This document shows, piece after piece, positions 27,267 through 36,207 of a stretch of 64,000 nt of DNA (the stretch's first letter is position 1; the number at the start of each line of letters is the position of its first letter). A program made the position numbers and the translations under genes. The stretch comes from Arthrobacter pullicola (lineage in GTDB: Bacteria; Actinomycetota; Actinomycetes; Actinomycetales; Micrococcaceae), in NCBI RefSeq assembly GCF_014836875.1, contig NZ_JACSQC010000006.1:62001-126000 (forward strand), read 5' to 3'. A model generated the notes under the pieces. That model made no database searches. It saw only the letters and a program-made list of their open reading frames with translations, and was not told the DNA's origin.

Positions 27267-27788
27267 ATGAGGGCCATGAGCAAAGGCAGTAGCGGTGCGG
27301 CCGGCCCGGAGTCCTTTCCCGGCGACCTCGCCTGGAATCTCGGCGTCACGGCGGGCTGTTACCAGTCCCGGCTGGAAGAGGTCCTGGCTGACATGCCCGG
27401 TGGCCTCCGCGGCTTCCAGGTGGTCTCCGCCGTCGTCCACCATGCCCCGGAAAACCAGCAGGCCCTGGGCGCCCGGGTTGGCATCGACCGGACGGTGCTG
27501 ACCTATCTGCTCGACACTCTGGTGGCGGCCGGAGCCGTCGAGCGGATCCCCGATCCCACGGACCGCCGGGCACGCAAGGTGATCGCCACGGCCGCCGGCC
27601 GCCAAACCCTGGCCCGCTGTGAGCAGCTGGTCGCGCAGACGGAACGGGAGCTGCTGGCAGCGCTCGACGGCGAGTCCGGCGTGTTCCAAACGCTGATCGG
27701 CCGTCTGGCCGCCTTCGTCCAGGGCTCCTCTGCAGGCAGGCTCCCTTGCGCGGGTTTGGGAGAAACCCGGCCGGTCCCGGCTTCCTAG
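27267..27788 (+). CDS. MarR family transcriptional regulator
   Basis: A 173-residue winged-helix regulator. The DNA-binding part (about 55-120) includes VGIDRTVLTYLLDTLVAAGAV and the wing IPDPTDRRARKVIATAAG, diagnostic for MarR. The start chosen is the ATG at 27267, with GAGAGG six bases upstream; an in-frame ATG at 27276 is a weaker alternative, and the open frame further upstream reads through non-coding sequence. No obvious target gene is adjacent in the same direction, so it may control itself and a distant efflux or stress gene. Confidence 0.88.
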   Translation: MRAMSKGSSGAAGPESFPGDLAWNLGVTAGCYQSRLEEVLADMPGGLRGFQVVSAVVHHAPENQQALGARVGIDRTVLTYLLDTLVAAGAVERIPDPTDRRARKVIATAAGRQTLARCEQLVAQTERELLAALDGESGVFQTLIGRLAAFVQGSSAGRLPCAGLGETRPVPAS

Positions 27789-28048
27789 GACCTGCTACAC
27801 CGCCGCGCGCCCGCCTGCCAGCGCCCGCCGCAGGGCCGGGTGCCCCACCGCAGCCTGGCGAGGCTGCGCGGCCCCGCGATAGTCCCCTTCGGCAGGAAGC
27901 GGGGGCGCGCAGATCAGGGTGGACTTCGGGCATATCAGATTCCCTGCCTGACGGAACAGGGTGTGGCCGCAGAGAGCTGTCCCGTCCATTTCACCGAAAG
28001 ACCGGGCCGGTTGGCCAACGGAGGGATTCGACCATAGAGTCGTGGGCA

Positions 28049-28123
28049 GTGACACGGGGTGCCGCTTGGCTGAGATAAGACCCGTCGAACCTGATCTAGT
28101 TAGGACTAGCGAAGGGATGTCGC
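28049..28123 (+). ncRNA. TPP riboswitch (THI element)
   Basis: The conserved thiamine pyrophosphate aptamer is clear: ACGGGGTGCC, GGCTGAGATAAGACCCG, GAACCTGATCTAGTTAGGAC and GCGAAGGGA. The P1 helix can form between 28049-28054 (GTGACA) and 28118-28123 (TGTCGC). The only ribosome binding site for thiM, AAGGGA, lies inside the aptamer and the start codon follows two bases after P1, so ligand binding should hide the site directly and lower translation of thiM-thiE-thiD/tenA. The 260 bases upstream (27789-28048) carry no recognisable gene. Confidence 0.95.
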
Positions 28124-28124
28124 C

Positions 28125-28949
28125 ATGACTATTGGCCTGACACCATTGACCGTTTCCACCCTGCTTTCCCGAGTGCGCAGCGAACCGCCACTGGTGCAGT
28201 GCCTGACCAACACCGTGGTCACGAACTTCACCGCCAACGTGCTGCTGGCCCTGGGCGCCGCCCCGGCCATGACCGACATTCCCGGGGAGGCCGGGCCGTT
28301 CGCCCGGCTGGCCTCCGGCGTGCTGATCAACCTCGGCACGCCCCACGCCGAGCAGCGCACCGCCATGCTGGAGGCCGCCAATGCTGCCAACGACGCAGGC
28401 ACCCCCTGGGTCCTGGACCCCGTTGCGGTCGGCAGCCTCCCGGTGCGCACCGCCCTCGCCGCGGAGCTGCTGGAACTGCGGCCCACCGCCATCCGCGCCA
28501 ACGCCTCGGAAATCATGGCACTGGCCGGGCTGGGTGCGGGCGGACGAGGGGTGGACGCCACGGACAACGCCGAGGATGCCCTCCCCGCGGCGACACTCCT
28601 GGCCCAAAAGTACGGCTCCATCGTGGCCATCTCCGGACCCACCGACGTCATCACGGACGGCACCTCCACCCTCCGGATCAGCAACGGGGACGCACTGCTG
28701 ACCCGGGTCACCGGAGGCGGCTGCGCCCTCGGCGCGGTCACGGCTGCGTTCCTGGCCGTGGCGGACGGCGGCGGAACGGACAGCAGGGGAAGGCTGGAGG
28801 CGGCCGCGGCCGCCACCGCCGTGTACACGCTGACAGCCGAGCTGGCCGCGGCACAGACAGCCGGGCCGGGCAGCTTTGTCCCGGCGTTCCTGGATTCCCT
28901 CGCAGACCTCACTGATCAGGACATTGCGGCAAAGCTGGTGGCGGCATGA
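28125..28949 (+). CDS. thiM: Hydroxyethylthiazole kinase
   Basis: ThiM phosphorylates 4-methyl-5-(2-hydroxyethyl)thiazole, salvaging the thiazole half of thiamine. The 274-residue product has the family length and motifs [25 protein letters not shown] near residue 68, and the ATP/active-site motif [14 protein letters not shown]. It starts at ATG 28125 directly after the TPP riboswitch and overlaps thiE by four bases. Confidence 0.96.
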   Translation: MTIGLTPLTVSTLLSRVRSEPPLVQCLTNTVVTNFTANVLLALGAAPAMTDIPGEAGPFARLASGVLINLGTPHAEQRTAMLEAANAANDAGTPWVLDPVAVGSLPVRTALAAELLELRPTAIRANASEIMALAGLGAGGRGVDATDNAEDALPAATLLAQKYGSIVAISGPTDVITDGTSTLRISNGDALLTRVTGGGCALGAVTAAFLAVADGGGTDSRGRLEAAAAATAVYTLTAELAAAQTAGPGSFVPAFLDSLADLTDQDIAAKLVAA

Positions 28950-29638
28950 ATCCCGCAGGCCCCGGAGTATCCCCCGCCCTCCGGCCCCGGGCCGTTGCCC
29001 GGGCGACCGGCATCTATCTCGTGACCGACACTGCCCAGTGCGGGGCACGCGGCGTCGTGGAAACCGTGCGTGCCGCCGTCGCCGGCGGGATCCGGACGGT
29101 CCAGATCCGGGAAAAGCATGCCTCGGCTGCAGATTTCTTTGCGCTGGTCCTGGCCGTCGCCGAGGCAGTCGGGGACCAGGCGCTGGTCCTGGTGGATGAC
29201 CGGGTGGACGTTTACCTGGCGGCCCGGGCCGCCGGAGCCCGGGTCCACGGCGTGCATGTGGGCCAGAGCGACCTTCCCGTCGCCGCTGTCCGCGCGATCA
29301 CCGGCCCGGACGCCGTCGTCGGCCTGACCGCGAACACCGCGGCGCACCTCGACGCCGTGCGTGCACTCACCCCCGGGACGGTGGACTACCTCGGTGCCGG
29401 CGTCATCCATCCCACCAGCACCAAACCCGACCACCCGGTGCCCCTGGGCGTGGACGGTTTCCAGGCATTCACCGCGTCCTCACCGGTCCCCTGTGTCGCG
29501 ATCGGTGGCATTGAGCTGACGGATATCCCTGCCCTCCGCGCCGCCGGAGCCTCCGGAGCGGCGGTGGTTTCGGCCATCTGCACGGCCGCGGATCCGCTGC
29601 GCAGTGCCCGGGAGTTGGTGGCAGCGTGGAACGCATAG
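28946..29638 (+). CDS. thiE: Thiamine-phosphate synthase
   Basis: ThiE joins HMP-pyrophosphate to thiazole phosphate to give thiamine phosphate. The 230-residue TIM-barrel protein shows [39 protein letters not shown], and the phosphate-binding GGIE. ATGA overlap with thiM and a 13-base overlap with the downstream thiD/tenA gene indicate tight translational coupling. The final QIREK(H) and HVGQSDLP motifs are intact, so the enzyme is expected to be active. Confidence 0.96.
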   Translation: MNPAGPGVSPALRPRAVARATGIYLVTDTAQCGARGVVETVRAAVAGGIRTVQIREKHASAADFFALVLAVAEAVGDQALVLVDDRVDVYLAARAAGARVHGVHVGQSDLPVAAVRAITGPDAVVGLTANTAAHLDAVRALTPGTVDYLGAGVIHPTSTKPDHPVPLGVDGFQAFTASSPVPCVAIGGIELTDIPALRAAGASGAAVVSAICTAADPLRSARELVAAWNA

Positions 29639-31305
29639 CCTCGACGGAAACTTTGCCGCCTTCGGACACCGGGCGCAGCATTCCCCGGGTCCTGAGCATC
29701 GCCGGCACCGATCCCAGCGGCGGCGCGGGTATCCAGGCAGATCTGAAGTCCATTGCCGCCACCGGCGGTTACGGCATGGCGGCCGTGACAGCCCTGGTGG
29801 CACAGAACACCCACGGCGTCCGGTCCGTCCACACGCCGCCGGCGGATTTCCTGCGTCAGCAACTGGAGGCGGTGAGTGACGACGTCGTGATCGACGCCGT
29901 GAAGATCGGCATGCTGGGCACCGCCGAGGTGACGCAGACGGTGACCGGCTGGCTGGCCGAGGTCCGGCCCCCGGTAGTGGTGCTGGACCCGGTGATGGTG
30001 GCTACCAGCGGTGACCGCCTGCTCAGCACCGGCGCCGAGAAGGCGCTGCGCCAGCTGCTGCACCGGGTGGATCTGGTGACCCCCAACCTGCCGGAGCTCG
30101 CCGTCCTGCTGCACGAGGATCCGGCGCAGACCTGGGACCAGGCGCTGGACCAGGGACGCCGGCTGGCCGGCACCTATTCCACCGCGGTGCTGGTCAAGGG
30201 CGGGCATCTGACCGGGGACGCGGCGCCGGATGCGCTGGTGGTGCCCGACGGCGGCGGCGGGTTTGCGGTCACCGAAGTCAGTTCGGTGCGGGTTGCCACT
30301 AAGAACACCCACGGGACCGGATGCTCGCTGTCCGCGGCCATGGCAACGCTGTTCGCCCGTACCGGGAACTGGGTCCGGACGCTGACGGCCGCCAAGGCCT
30401 GGCTGCAGGAGACGCTGGAAACCGCCGATCTCCTGGACGTCGGCACCGGCCACGGACCGGTGAACCATTTCCACGGCGTCTGGGAACGCGGCCTGGCCCC
30501 CTTGCCGGGGCCGGCTGCCGTGCCCGGAGGGTTCCTACCGACCGTGGGTTCCGAGGAACCCGGCGCCGAGGGACCCGGGCCGGTTTCGACTTCGGCGGCT
30601 CCCGGCGGCTCCCCGGCGCCGGCCGGCGGCTGGACCGCCGCCCTCTGGAAGGAGACCGCCGGCCTGCGCTCCCGGATCGATGAGCTGGACTTCGTCCGCG
30701 GGCTTGGCGACGGGTCGCTGCCGCAGGAGTCGTTCGGTTTCTATCTGACCCAGGACGCGATCTATCTGCGCGGGTACGCCCGTGCCATGGCCCGGGCGAG
30801 CGAACTGGCACCGCGGCTCCAGGAGCAGGTTTTCTGGGCGGCGGGAGCACGCAATGCCCTCGAAGCGGAGCTCGATCTGCACCGGAACTGGCTCGGTCCC
30901 GCGGGCGGCACCGGCGTCGAACAGGTCCTCTCAGTGCCGGCAGGCACGGACGTTGCAGCCGCCGGGCCAGTGACCCGCGGGTATCTGGAGCATCTGCTCG
31001 CCCGGGACCGGTATGCGGAGGACCGCATCGAATATGCCCGCCTGGTGGGAGCGGTGCTCCCCTGTTTCTGGGTCTATGCGGAGGTGGGAGCCAGGCTCCA
31101 GCGCCTGAATCATACGGCCCATCCGCATCGGGAATGGCTGGACACCTACGCCGATCCCGGTTTTGCCGCCGCCACGGAACAGGCCGTTGCGATCCTGGAA
31201 ACCGTCCTGGCTGGGGATGTGGCCGAACGGCGGGCAGCGCAGGAAGCGTTTACCGGCTCGGTGCAGTGGGAACACGACTTCTTCGCGGCCGGCACGCTCC
31301 CCTGA
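29626..31305 (+). CDS. thiD: Bifunctional HMP/HMP-P kinase ThiD fused to TenA
   Basis: A 559-residue fusion. Residues about 20-280 form ThiD, which phosphorylates hydroxymethylpyrimidine twice (SIAGTDPSGGAGIQADLKS, MLGTAEV, DPVMVATSGDRLL, and the anion hole KNTHGTGCSLSAAMA). A Gly/Pro/Ala-rich linker (about 285-335) leads to TenA (about 340-555), the aminopyrimidine aminohydrolase that recovers the pyrimidine from degraded thiamine: LTQDAIYLRGYARAMA and VLPCFWVYAEVG, whose Cys is the expected nucleophile. GTG start inside the end of thiE. It links pyrimidine salvage and activation on one chain and is under the TPP riboswitch. Confidence 0.95.
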   Translation: MERIASTETLPPSDTGRSIPRVLSIAGTDPSGGAGIQADLKSIAATGGYGMAAVTALVAQNTHGVRSVHTPPADFLRQQLEAVSDDVVIDAVKIGMLGTAEVTQTVTGWLAEVRPPVVVLDPVMVATSGDRLLSTGAEKALRQLLHRVDLVTPNLPELAVLLHEDPAQTWDQALDQGRRLAGTYSTAVLVKGGHLTGDAAPDALVVPDGGGGFAVTEVSSVRVATKNTHGTGCSLSAAMATLFARTGNWVRTLTAAKAWLQETLETADLLDVGTGHGPVNHFHGVWERGLAPLPGPAAVPGGFLPTVGSEEPGAEGPGPVSTSAAPGGSPAPAGGWTAALWKETAGLRSRIDELDFVRGLGDGSLPQESFGFYLTQDAIYLRGYARAMARASELAPRLQEQVFWAAGARNALEAELDLHRNWLGPAGGTGVEQVLSVPAGTDVAAAGPVTRGYLEHLLARDRYAEDRIEYARLVGAVLPCFWVYAEVGARLQRLNHTAHPHREWLDTYADPGFAAATEQAVAILETVLAGDVAERRAAQEAFTGSVQWEHDFFAAGTLP

Positions 31306-31378
31306 CCGGCCGCCAATCTGGGATCACCTGACGGGCTGCGGGGAGCTGGGGGAATCCCCTTCGGGACTTCCCTGCCAC

Positions 31379-31421
31379 TTTGGGACAATCCTGCGCGGCG
31401 CCACGGCAGGAATGTCCCAAA
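31379..31421. terminator. Long interrupted hairpin after thiD/tenA
   Basis: TTTGGGACA-AT-CCTGC (31379-31394) faces GCAGG-AA-TGTCCCAAA (31406-31421): a 16-base stem with one 2-base internal mismatch. TGTCCCAAA recurs at 31432-31440. Located between convergent genes, it may terminate the thiamine operon. Confidence 0.5.
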
Positions 31422-31498
31422 CTGGGTGGCATGTCCCAAATGGAAGGGTTTCTCTTGCACACGGACAATCCCCAGCCAGCGGCAGGATGGCCCCTAGC

Positions 31499-31600
31499 AG
31501 CCCCGGCCGACACGCGTTCCCACTGTTAGTTGTGTGGAGTGACTGGTGTGACCTCATCTGCCACATGAGGTTACATAGAGTGGGAACGTGTGCCGGGGCT
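31499..31600. repeat. Imperfect inverted repeat of about 100 bases with inner hairpin
   Basis: The outer arms are 31499-31524 and 31579-31600. They match except for two 2-base insertions in the left arm; the inner ten bases CGTTCCCACT / AGTGGGAACG are exact. Inside lies GTGACCTCAT...ATGAGGTTAC (9 of 10 pairs). Together they make a two-tier cruciform between convergent transcription units. It could be a bidirectional terminator or a small non-autonomous element; no transposase or target duplication is evident. Confidence 0.6.
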
Positions 31601-31602
31601 TG

Positions 31603-32151
31603 TCAGGGTCGCAGCAGGTCAGACAGACCCGGATCCGGTTCGGCAACACCGCCAAGCCTTCCCCCGTGGAAGATCATCGGCCTGCCGCCGCCGGAGGCAC
31701 TCATCCCCACGACGTCGGCGATGACCAGGACATGGTCGCCGCCGTCCACCTCGCGGTTGATGGTGGCGTGGATCCAGCCCGTGGCTCCGTCGATCTGCGG
31801 TGTCCGCTGCGGAGAGAGACTCCACTCGAGGCCGGCGAACTTGTCCTCCCGCCTGCCGGAAAGAGCCCGGGCAACGTGCTGCTGCCCTTCCGCCAGCAGG
31901 CTGACCGTGAACTTTCCCGAACGGGAGATCTTGGGCCACGTTGCTGAAGCACGGTCAATACTGAACGTGATCAGGGCTGGGTCCAGCGAAAGGGAAGCCA
32001 GGGTGCCGACAATGAGACCGCACGGTGCACCGGTCTCCGGATCCAAAGAGGCGACGGCGGCAACTCCGGAAGGATAATGCCGCATGACCTCGCGGTACCG
32101 CTCGGAGCTGATTCCTTCGGTCCCAGTGTTCGTCGTAGTGGACAGAGTCAT
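31603..32151 (-). CDS. Flavin reductase family protein
   Basis: A 182-residue FMN-binding split-barrel protein of the flavin reductase type, which supplies reduced flavin to a partner monooxygenase. Visible features are RHYPSGVAAVASLDPETGAPCGLIVGTLASLSLDPALITF near the N-terminus and the GDHVLVIADVVG strand. AAGGAGAACC precedes the ATG at 32151, excluding the longer open frame. It lies 34 bases after nrdE on the same strand, with a luciferase-like monooxygenase gene upstream of nrdE, so it may feed FMNH2 to that enzyme. Confidence 0.88.
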   Translation of the reverse strand: MTLSTTTNTGTEGISSERYREVMRHYPSGVAAVASLDPETGAPCGLIVGTLASLSLDPALITFSIDRASATWPKISRSGKFTVSLLAEGQQHVARALSGRREDKFAGLEWSLSPQRTPQIDGATGWIHATINREVDGGDHVLVIADVVGMSASGGGRPMIFHGGRLGGVAEPDPGLSDLLRP

Positions 32152-32185
32152 TGGTTCTCCTTCACGAGAGGTGTAAGGGATGCCG

Positions 32186-34351
32186 CTAGAGCATGCAGGA
32201 GACGCAGTTTTCCACTTCGGTGCCTTCAAGCGCGAGCTGGCGCAGACGGATGTAGTAGATGGTCTTGATGCCCTTGCGCCAGGCGTAGATCTGCGCCTTG
32301 TTGATGTCGCGCGTGGTGGCGGTGTCCTTGAAGAACAGCGTCAGCGACAGGCCCTGATCCACGTGCTGCGTGGCGGCAGCGTAGGTGTCGACGATCTTCT
32401 CGTAGCCGATTTCGTACGCATCCTGGTAGTACTCCAGGTTGTCGTTGGTCAGGTAGGGCGCCGGGTAGTACACCCGGCCGAGCTTGCCTTCCTTGCGAAT
32501 CTCGATCTTCGCGGCCACCGGGTGGATGGAGGAGGTGGAGTTGTTGATGTAGGAGATCGATCCGGTCGGCGGAACGGCCTGCAGGTTCTGGTTGTAGATC
32601 CCGTGTTCCATCACCGAGGCGCGCAGCGCGGCCCAGTCGGCCTGGGTGGGAATGTGGATGCCCTCGAACAGCTCGCGCACGCGCTGGGTCTTGGGAACCC
32701 ATTCCTCGTTCACGTACTTGTCGAAGAACTCACCGCTGGCGTACTGCGAATTCTCGAACCCCTCAAAGGTCTGCTGACGCTCCAGGGAGAGCAGGTTGGA
32801 GGACCGCAGCGCGTGGTAAACCACGGTGTAGAAGTAGATGTTGGTGAAATCCAGCCCCTCTTCGGAGCCGTAGTGCACCCGCTCCCGGGCCAGGTAGCCG
32901 TGCAGGTTCATCTGGCCCAGGCCGATGGCGTGCGAGGCATCGTTACCCTCAACGATGGAGGGCACCGAACCGATGTGGCTCATATCCGAAACCGCGGTCA
33001 GCGCACGGACAGCCGTCTCGATGGTGTCCGCCAGGTTCCCGCCGTCCATGGCCTTGGCAATGTTCATGGAGCCCAGGTTGCAGGAGATGTCCCTGCCCAC
33101 GTTCGAATAGCTGAGGTCATCGTTGTAGCGCGACGGCGTCGAAACCTGGAGGATCTCCGAGCACAGATTGGACATGGAAATCCGTCCCTGAATCGGGTTC
33201 GCCCTGTTCACCGTGTCTTCGAACATGATGTACGGGTAGCCGGACTCGAACTGGATTTCGGCCAGCGTCTGGAAGAAGTCACGGGCCTTGATCTTGGTCT
33301 TCTTGATCCGGGAATCGTCCACCATCTCGTAGTACTTCTCGGTGACCGAGATGTCGGAGAACGGCATGCCGTAGACCTTTTCGACGTCGTACGGGGAGAA
33401 CAGGTACATGTCCTCATCCCGCTTGGCCAGCTCGAAGGTGATGTCGGGGACAACGACGCCGAGGGAGAGGGTCTTGATGCGGATCTTCTCATCGGCGTTT
33501 TCCCGCTTGGTGTCCAGGAACCGGTGAATGTCCGGGTGGTGTGCGTGCAGGTACACGGCACCGGCGCCCTGGCGGGCACCGAGCTGGTTGGCGTAGGAGA
33601 AGGAATCCTCGAGGAGCTTCATCACGGGAATGACGCCGGAGGACTGGTTCTCGATCTGCTTGATCGGGGCGCCCACCTCCCTGACATTGGTCAGCGACAG
33701 GCCGACTCCGCCGCCGCGCTTGGACAGCTGCAGGGCGGAGTTGATCGACCGTCCGATCGACTCCATATTGTCCTCAAACCGCAGCAGGAAGCAGGACACA
33801 AGCTCGCCGCGCTGGGCCTTGCCCGCGTTCAGGAAGGTGGGGGTGGCGGGCTGGAAGCGGCCGCTGAGGATCTCGTCCATCATCTGCACGGCCAGCTTCT
33901 CGTCGCCGCCGCCCAGGTGCAGGGCCGTCATGCAGACCCGGTCCTCGAAACGCTCCAGATACCGCTGGCCGTCAAAGGTCTTCAGCGTGTAGGAGGTGTA
34001 GAACTTGAAGGCGCCCAGGAACGTCTCGAAACGGAAGTCCTGACCTTCGGCGCGCCGGTACAGCCCGCGGATGAAGTCCATCGAGTACCGGTCAAGGGTT
34101 TCCCGCTCGTAGTAGCCGTGGCCCACCAGGTACTTCAACTTCTCATCAAGAGTGTCAAAGTGCATGGTGTTCTCATTCACGTGCTGCAGGAAGTACTGGC
34201 GCGCCGCAGCGCGGTCCGCCTCGAACTGAATCTCGCCGTCCTTGCCGTACAGGTTCAGCATGGCGTTGAGCTCGTGATAGCCCAGGCCCTGCCCCTGAGG
34301 CGGCAGCCGGTCAACGCCGGTTCCGGGAACTGAGTTCTTCGTTATCTCCAC
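32186..34351 (-). CDS. nrdE: Ribonucleotide reductase class Ib, alpha subunit
   Basis: NrdE reduces ribonucleoside diphosphates to deoxyribonucleotides with the radical subunit NrdF. The 721-residue product is complete: N-terminal ATP-cone-free start typical for NrdE, active-site Cys in [14 protein letters not shown], the triad region MSNLCSEIL, the second Cys in ISCNLGSMN, the radical-transfer Tyr pair within ...[10 protein letters not shown] and the C-terminal redox pair CVSC. GTG start at 34351 with GGAAG four bases before. Unusually, nrdH, nrdI and nrdF are not adjacent; neighbours are flavin enzymes instead. Confidence 0.94.
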   Translation of the reverse strand: MEITKNSVPGTGVDRLPPQGQGLGYHELNAMLNLYGKDGEIQFEADRAAARQYFLQHVNENTMHFDTLDEKLKYLVGHGYYERETLDRYSMDFIRGLYRRAEGQDFRFETFLGAFKFYTSYTLKTFDGQRYLERFEDRVCMTALHLGGGDEKLAVQMMDEILSGRFQPATPTFLNAGKAQRGELVSCFLLRFEDNMESIGRSINSALQLSKRGGGVGLSLTNVREVGAPIKQIENQSSGVIPVMKLLEDSFSYANQLGARQGAGAVYLHAHHPDIHRFLDTKRENADEKIRIKTLSLGVVVPDITFELAKRDEDMYLFSPYDVEKVYGMPFSDISVTEKYYEMVDDSRIKKTKIKARDFFQTLAEIQFESGYPYIMFEDTVNRANPIQGRISMSNLCSEILQVSTPSRYNDDLSYSNVGRDISCNLGSMNIAKAMDGGNLADTIETAVRALTAVSDMSHIGSVPSIVEGNDASHAIGLGQMNLHGYLARERVHYGSEEGLDFTNIYFYTVVYHALRSSNLLSLERQQTFEGFENSQYASGEFFDKYVNEEWVPKTQRVRELFEGIHIPTQADWAALRASVMEHGIYNQNLQAVPPTGSISYINNSTSSIHPVAAKIEIRKEGKLGRVYYPAPYLTNDNLEYYQDAYEIGYEKIVDTYAAATQHVDQGLSLTLFFKDTATTRDINKAQIYAWRKGIKTIYYIRLRQLALEGTEVENCVSCML

Positions 34352-34400
34352 AAAACTTCCATCTCTTTGTTCATCAGTCTCGGAACCGGCGGGGCGCACG

Positions 34401-35468
34401 TTAGGCCGTCGGCATGCTGTAGTGGTCCGCCAGCAGTTCCAGGGTCTGCGCCTGAGCGCTGCGCAGGTACCCGCCGGTAACGAGCATGACTTCATTGACA
34501 CCGGTCTGGCGCTGCAGATCCTCCAAGCTGGCTGCCACTTCCGCGGGGGTGCCGTGGATCGTGCGGTCGGTGTATTCCTCAAGGATCTGCCGTTCCTGCA
34601 TGTTGGGGCGGTAGGCCGCAACTTCTTCGGGGGGCAGCAGAGCAAAGGGCTTGCGAGTGAACATGCGCAGCATGGCCATGGCGGTGGAGGTGGCCTGGCG
34701 GCGTGCCTCTGCCGGATCCTCGTCAGCAATGGCACCGATGCTCACCAGGCTGTAGGGCTTGTCCAGGTACACCGAGGGACGGAAATTCTCACGGTAGATC
34801 CGCATGGCATTGAGGATGTCGGCACTGCCGAACTGCAGGGCGAACGCATACGGGCGGCCCAGCCGCGCCGCAACCTGAGCGGAGTACACCGAGGATCCGA
34901 GGATCCAGACGTCGGCCGCCGTCTCGGGACGCGGCACCCGGTTCTCGTCGGCCTGCCAGGGGCCCGGTACGGCCGGCACACCTGCATAAGGGTGGCCCTG
35001 CGGGAAGTCGTTCTCCAGGAATCCGACCAGCTCGGCAATCTGTTCGGGGAATTCGTCGTTGGCGGAGGCGTGGCGGCGCAGAGCCGCTGCCGTGGCGCCG
35101 TCGGTGCCCGGTGCCCGGCCCAGGCCGAGGTCGATGCGCCCGGGAGCCAGCGCATCCAGCATGCCCACCTGCTCAGCGATGACCAGCGGCACATGATTGG
35201 GCAGCATGATTCCGCCCGCGCCAAGCCGAATGCGTTCGGTTTCTCCGGTGAGCCGGGCCGCCATCAAGAGCGGGGACGGAATGGCGGCACCGGGCATGGC
35301 GTGGTGTTCGGACATCCAGAAACGCTGGAAGCCGCGGCGGTCTGCCAGCTTCGCCAGCGAGATGACCTCGCTGTAGGTCTCGTTGACGGTGTGACCGACG
35401 CCGGTGAAGCCGTTGTCGAGGACCGAGAGCACGAAGGGGGCGGTGCCGGACGGGCTGGGATGGTTCAT
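34401..35468 (-). CDS. LLM class flavin-dependent oxidoreductase
   Basis: A 355-residue bacterial-luciferase-like monooxygenase that would use reduced flavin to oxidise an unknown substrate. It has the group signature [11 protein letters not shown], the barrel motif [16 protein letters not shown], and [15 protein letters not shown] lies seven bases before the ATG at 35468. It is 49 bases upstream of nrdE and divergent from a CGNR zinc-finger gene, an arrangement suggesting that the latter controls it. The flavin reductase two genes downstream is a possible partner. Confidence 0.92.
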   Translation of the reverse strand: MNHPSPSGTAPFVLSVLDNGFTGVGHTVNETYSEVISLAKLADRRGFQRFWMSEHHAMPGAAIPSPLLMAARLTGETERIRLGAGGIMLPNHVPLVIAEQVGMLDALAPGRIDLGLGRAPGTDGATAAALRRHASANDEFPEQIAELVGFLENDFPQGHPYAGVPAVPGPWQADENRVPRPETAADVWILGSSVYSAQVAARLGRPYAFALQFGSADILNAMRIYRENFRPSVYLDKPYSLVSIGAIADEDPAEARRQATSTAMAMLRMFTRKPFALLPPEEVAAYRPNMQERQILEEYTDRTIHGTPAEVAASLEDLQRQTGVNEVMLVTGGYLRSAQAQTLELLADHYSMPTA

Positions 35469-35475
35469 GAACTAC

Positions 35476-35558
35476 CTCACGTATCACGGTATAAGTAAAT
35501 CTTTAACGTGAGATTCACTCTAGGAGGTTCTCACGGCAAAGTGCAACTGATACCGTGA
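35476..35558. promoter_or_regulatory. Divergent LLM/CGNR promoter with repeated TCACG motifs
   Basis: The 95-base gap contains TCACGGTAT at 35484-35492 and its inverse ATACCGTGA at 35550-35558, plus CTCACGT at 35476-35482 and its inverse ACGTGAG at 35506-35512. Each ATACCGTGA overlaps a plausible -10 (TATACC on the minus strand, TGATAC on the plus strand), so a single factor could act symmetrically on both promoters. Confidence 0.6.
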
Positions 35559-35563
35559 GTACT

Positions 35564-36154
35564 ATGACAAACGTCCCACTTCCTCCGGCTCCGGGAACAG
35601 CCGAGCACCTGAGCTTGGCGCTGGCCAACAGCATCGTCACCCTTCCAGGCGAGCAGCGGGTTGATGAGCTGAACAGTCCGGAAAACGCCACGGCCTGGCT
35701 TATCGGGCACGGGCTTGCCCCGGAAGGAACCGGACTGCTCTCTTACTGCCAGAATCAGCTCGCAGGCCTGAGGGAACAGCTCCGGGAGGTACTTCGGTCC
35801 CATACCGAAGGCACCGTTCCCGCACCGGAGGCACTGGCTGGCCTCAACCATGCGCTGACCGCAGTGCCCAGCGCGGCGCCGCTGCACTATTCTCCGGGAG
35901 CAGGCCTGGTTCGGGGCTACACCCATCCGCTCAGCCAGATTGTTGCCCATGCCATGGCACAGATTGCCGAGGACGCTGCCGTCCTGCTGACCGGGCCCGA
36001 CGCCGGGCGCATCGCGCGATGCGCAGCCGCACCGTGCGACCGGTTCATGGTCCGCACGCACGCGAGGCGGCAGTGGTGCTCCGAGCGGTGCGGAGCACGG
36101 CAGCGGGCCAACCGGTCCTACGCCCGCAAACTGGAGAAGACTCCCGCAAAATAG
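35564..36154 (+). CDS. CGNR zinc-finger (ABATE domain) protein, putative regulator
   Basis: A 196-residue protein with an N-terminal helical stress-response/ABATE region and a C-terminal zf-CGNR domain: C-x4-C ... RRQWCSERCGARQRANRSY, i.e. four Cys that can bind zinc; the CGNR tetrad reads CGAR here. Family members are proposed nucleic-acid-binding transcription factors. It is divergent from the LLM monooxygenase gene. No ribosome site precedes the ATG at 35564, but TGATAC ends about ten bases ahead, so the mRNA may be leaderless; the GTG at 35555 is an alternative start. Confidence 0.85.
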   Translation: MTNVPLPPAPGTAEHLSLALANSIVTLPGEQRVDELNSPENATAWLIGHGLAPEGTGLLSYCQNQLAGLREQLREVLRSHTEGTVPAPEALAGLNHALTAVPSAAPLHYSPGAGLVRGYTHPLSQIVAHAMAQIAEDAAVLLTGPDAGRIARCAAAPCDRFMVRTHARRQWCSERCGARQRANRSYARKLEKTPAK

Positions 36155-36207
36155 AAGGCCCGGCAGGCTGAAGACTCCGGGCGAGCCAAAAGTCCGAAGA
36201 AGCGGGC

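Noticed and set aside
27795-27989. 64-codon open frame on the minus strand upstream of the TPP riboswitch
   Set aside because: No ribosome binding site, no recognisable domain, and composition like noncoding GC-rich sequence; it also forms part of a long frame antisense to thiM.
32180-34333. 717-codon open frame antisense to nrdE
   Set aside because: Opposite strand of a fully conserved gene; Val/Leu/Gly/Gln-rich artefact.
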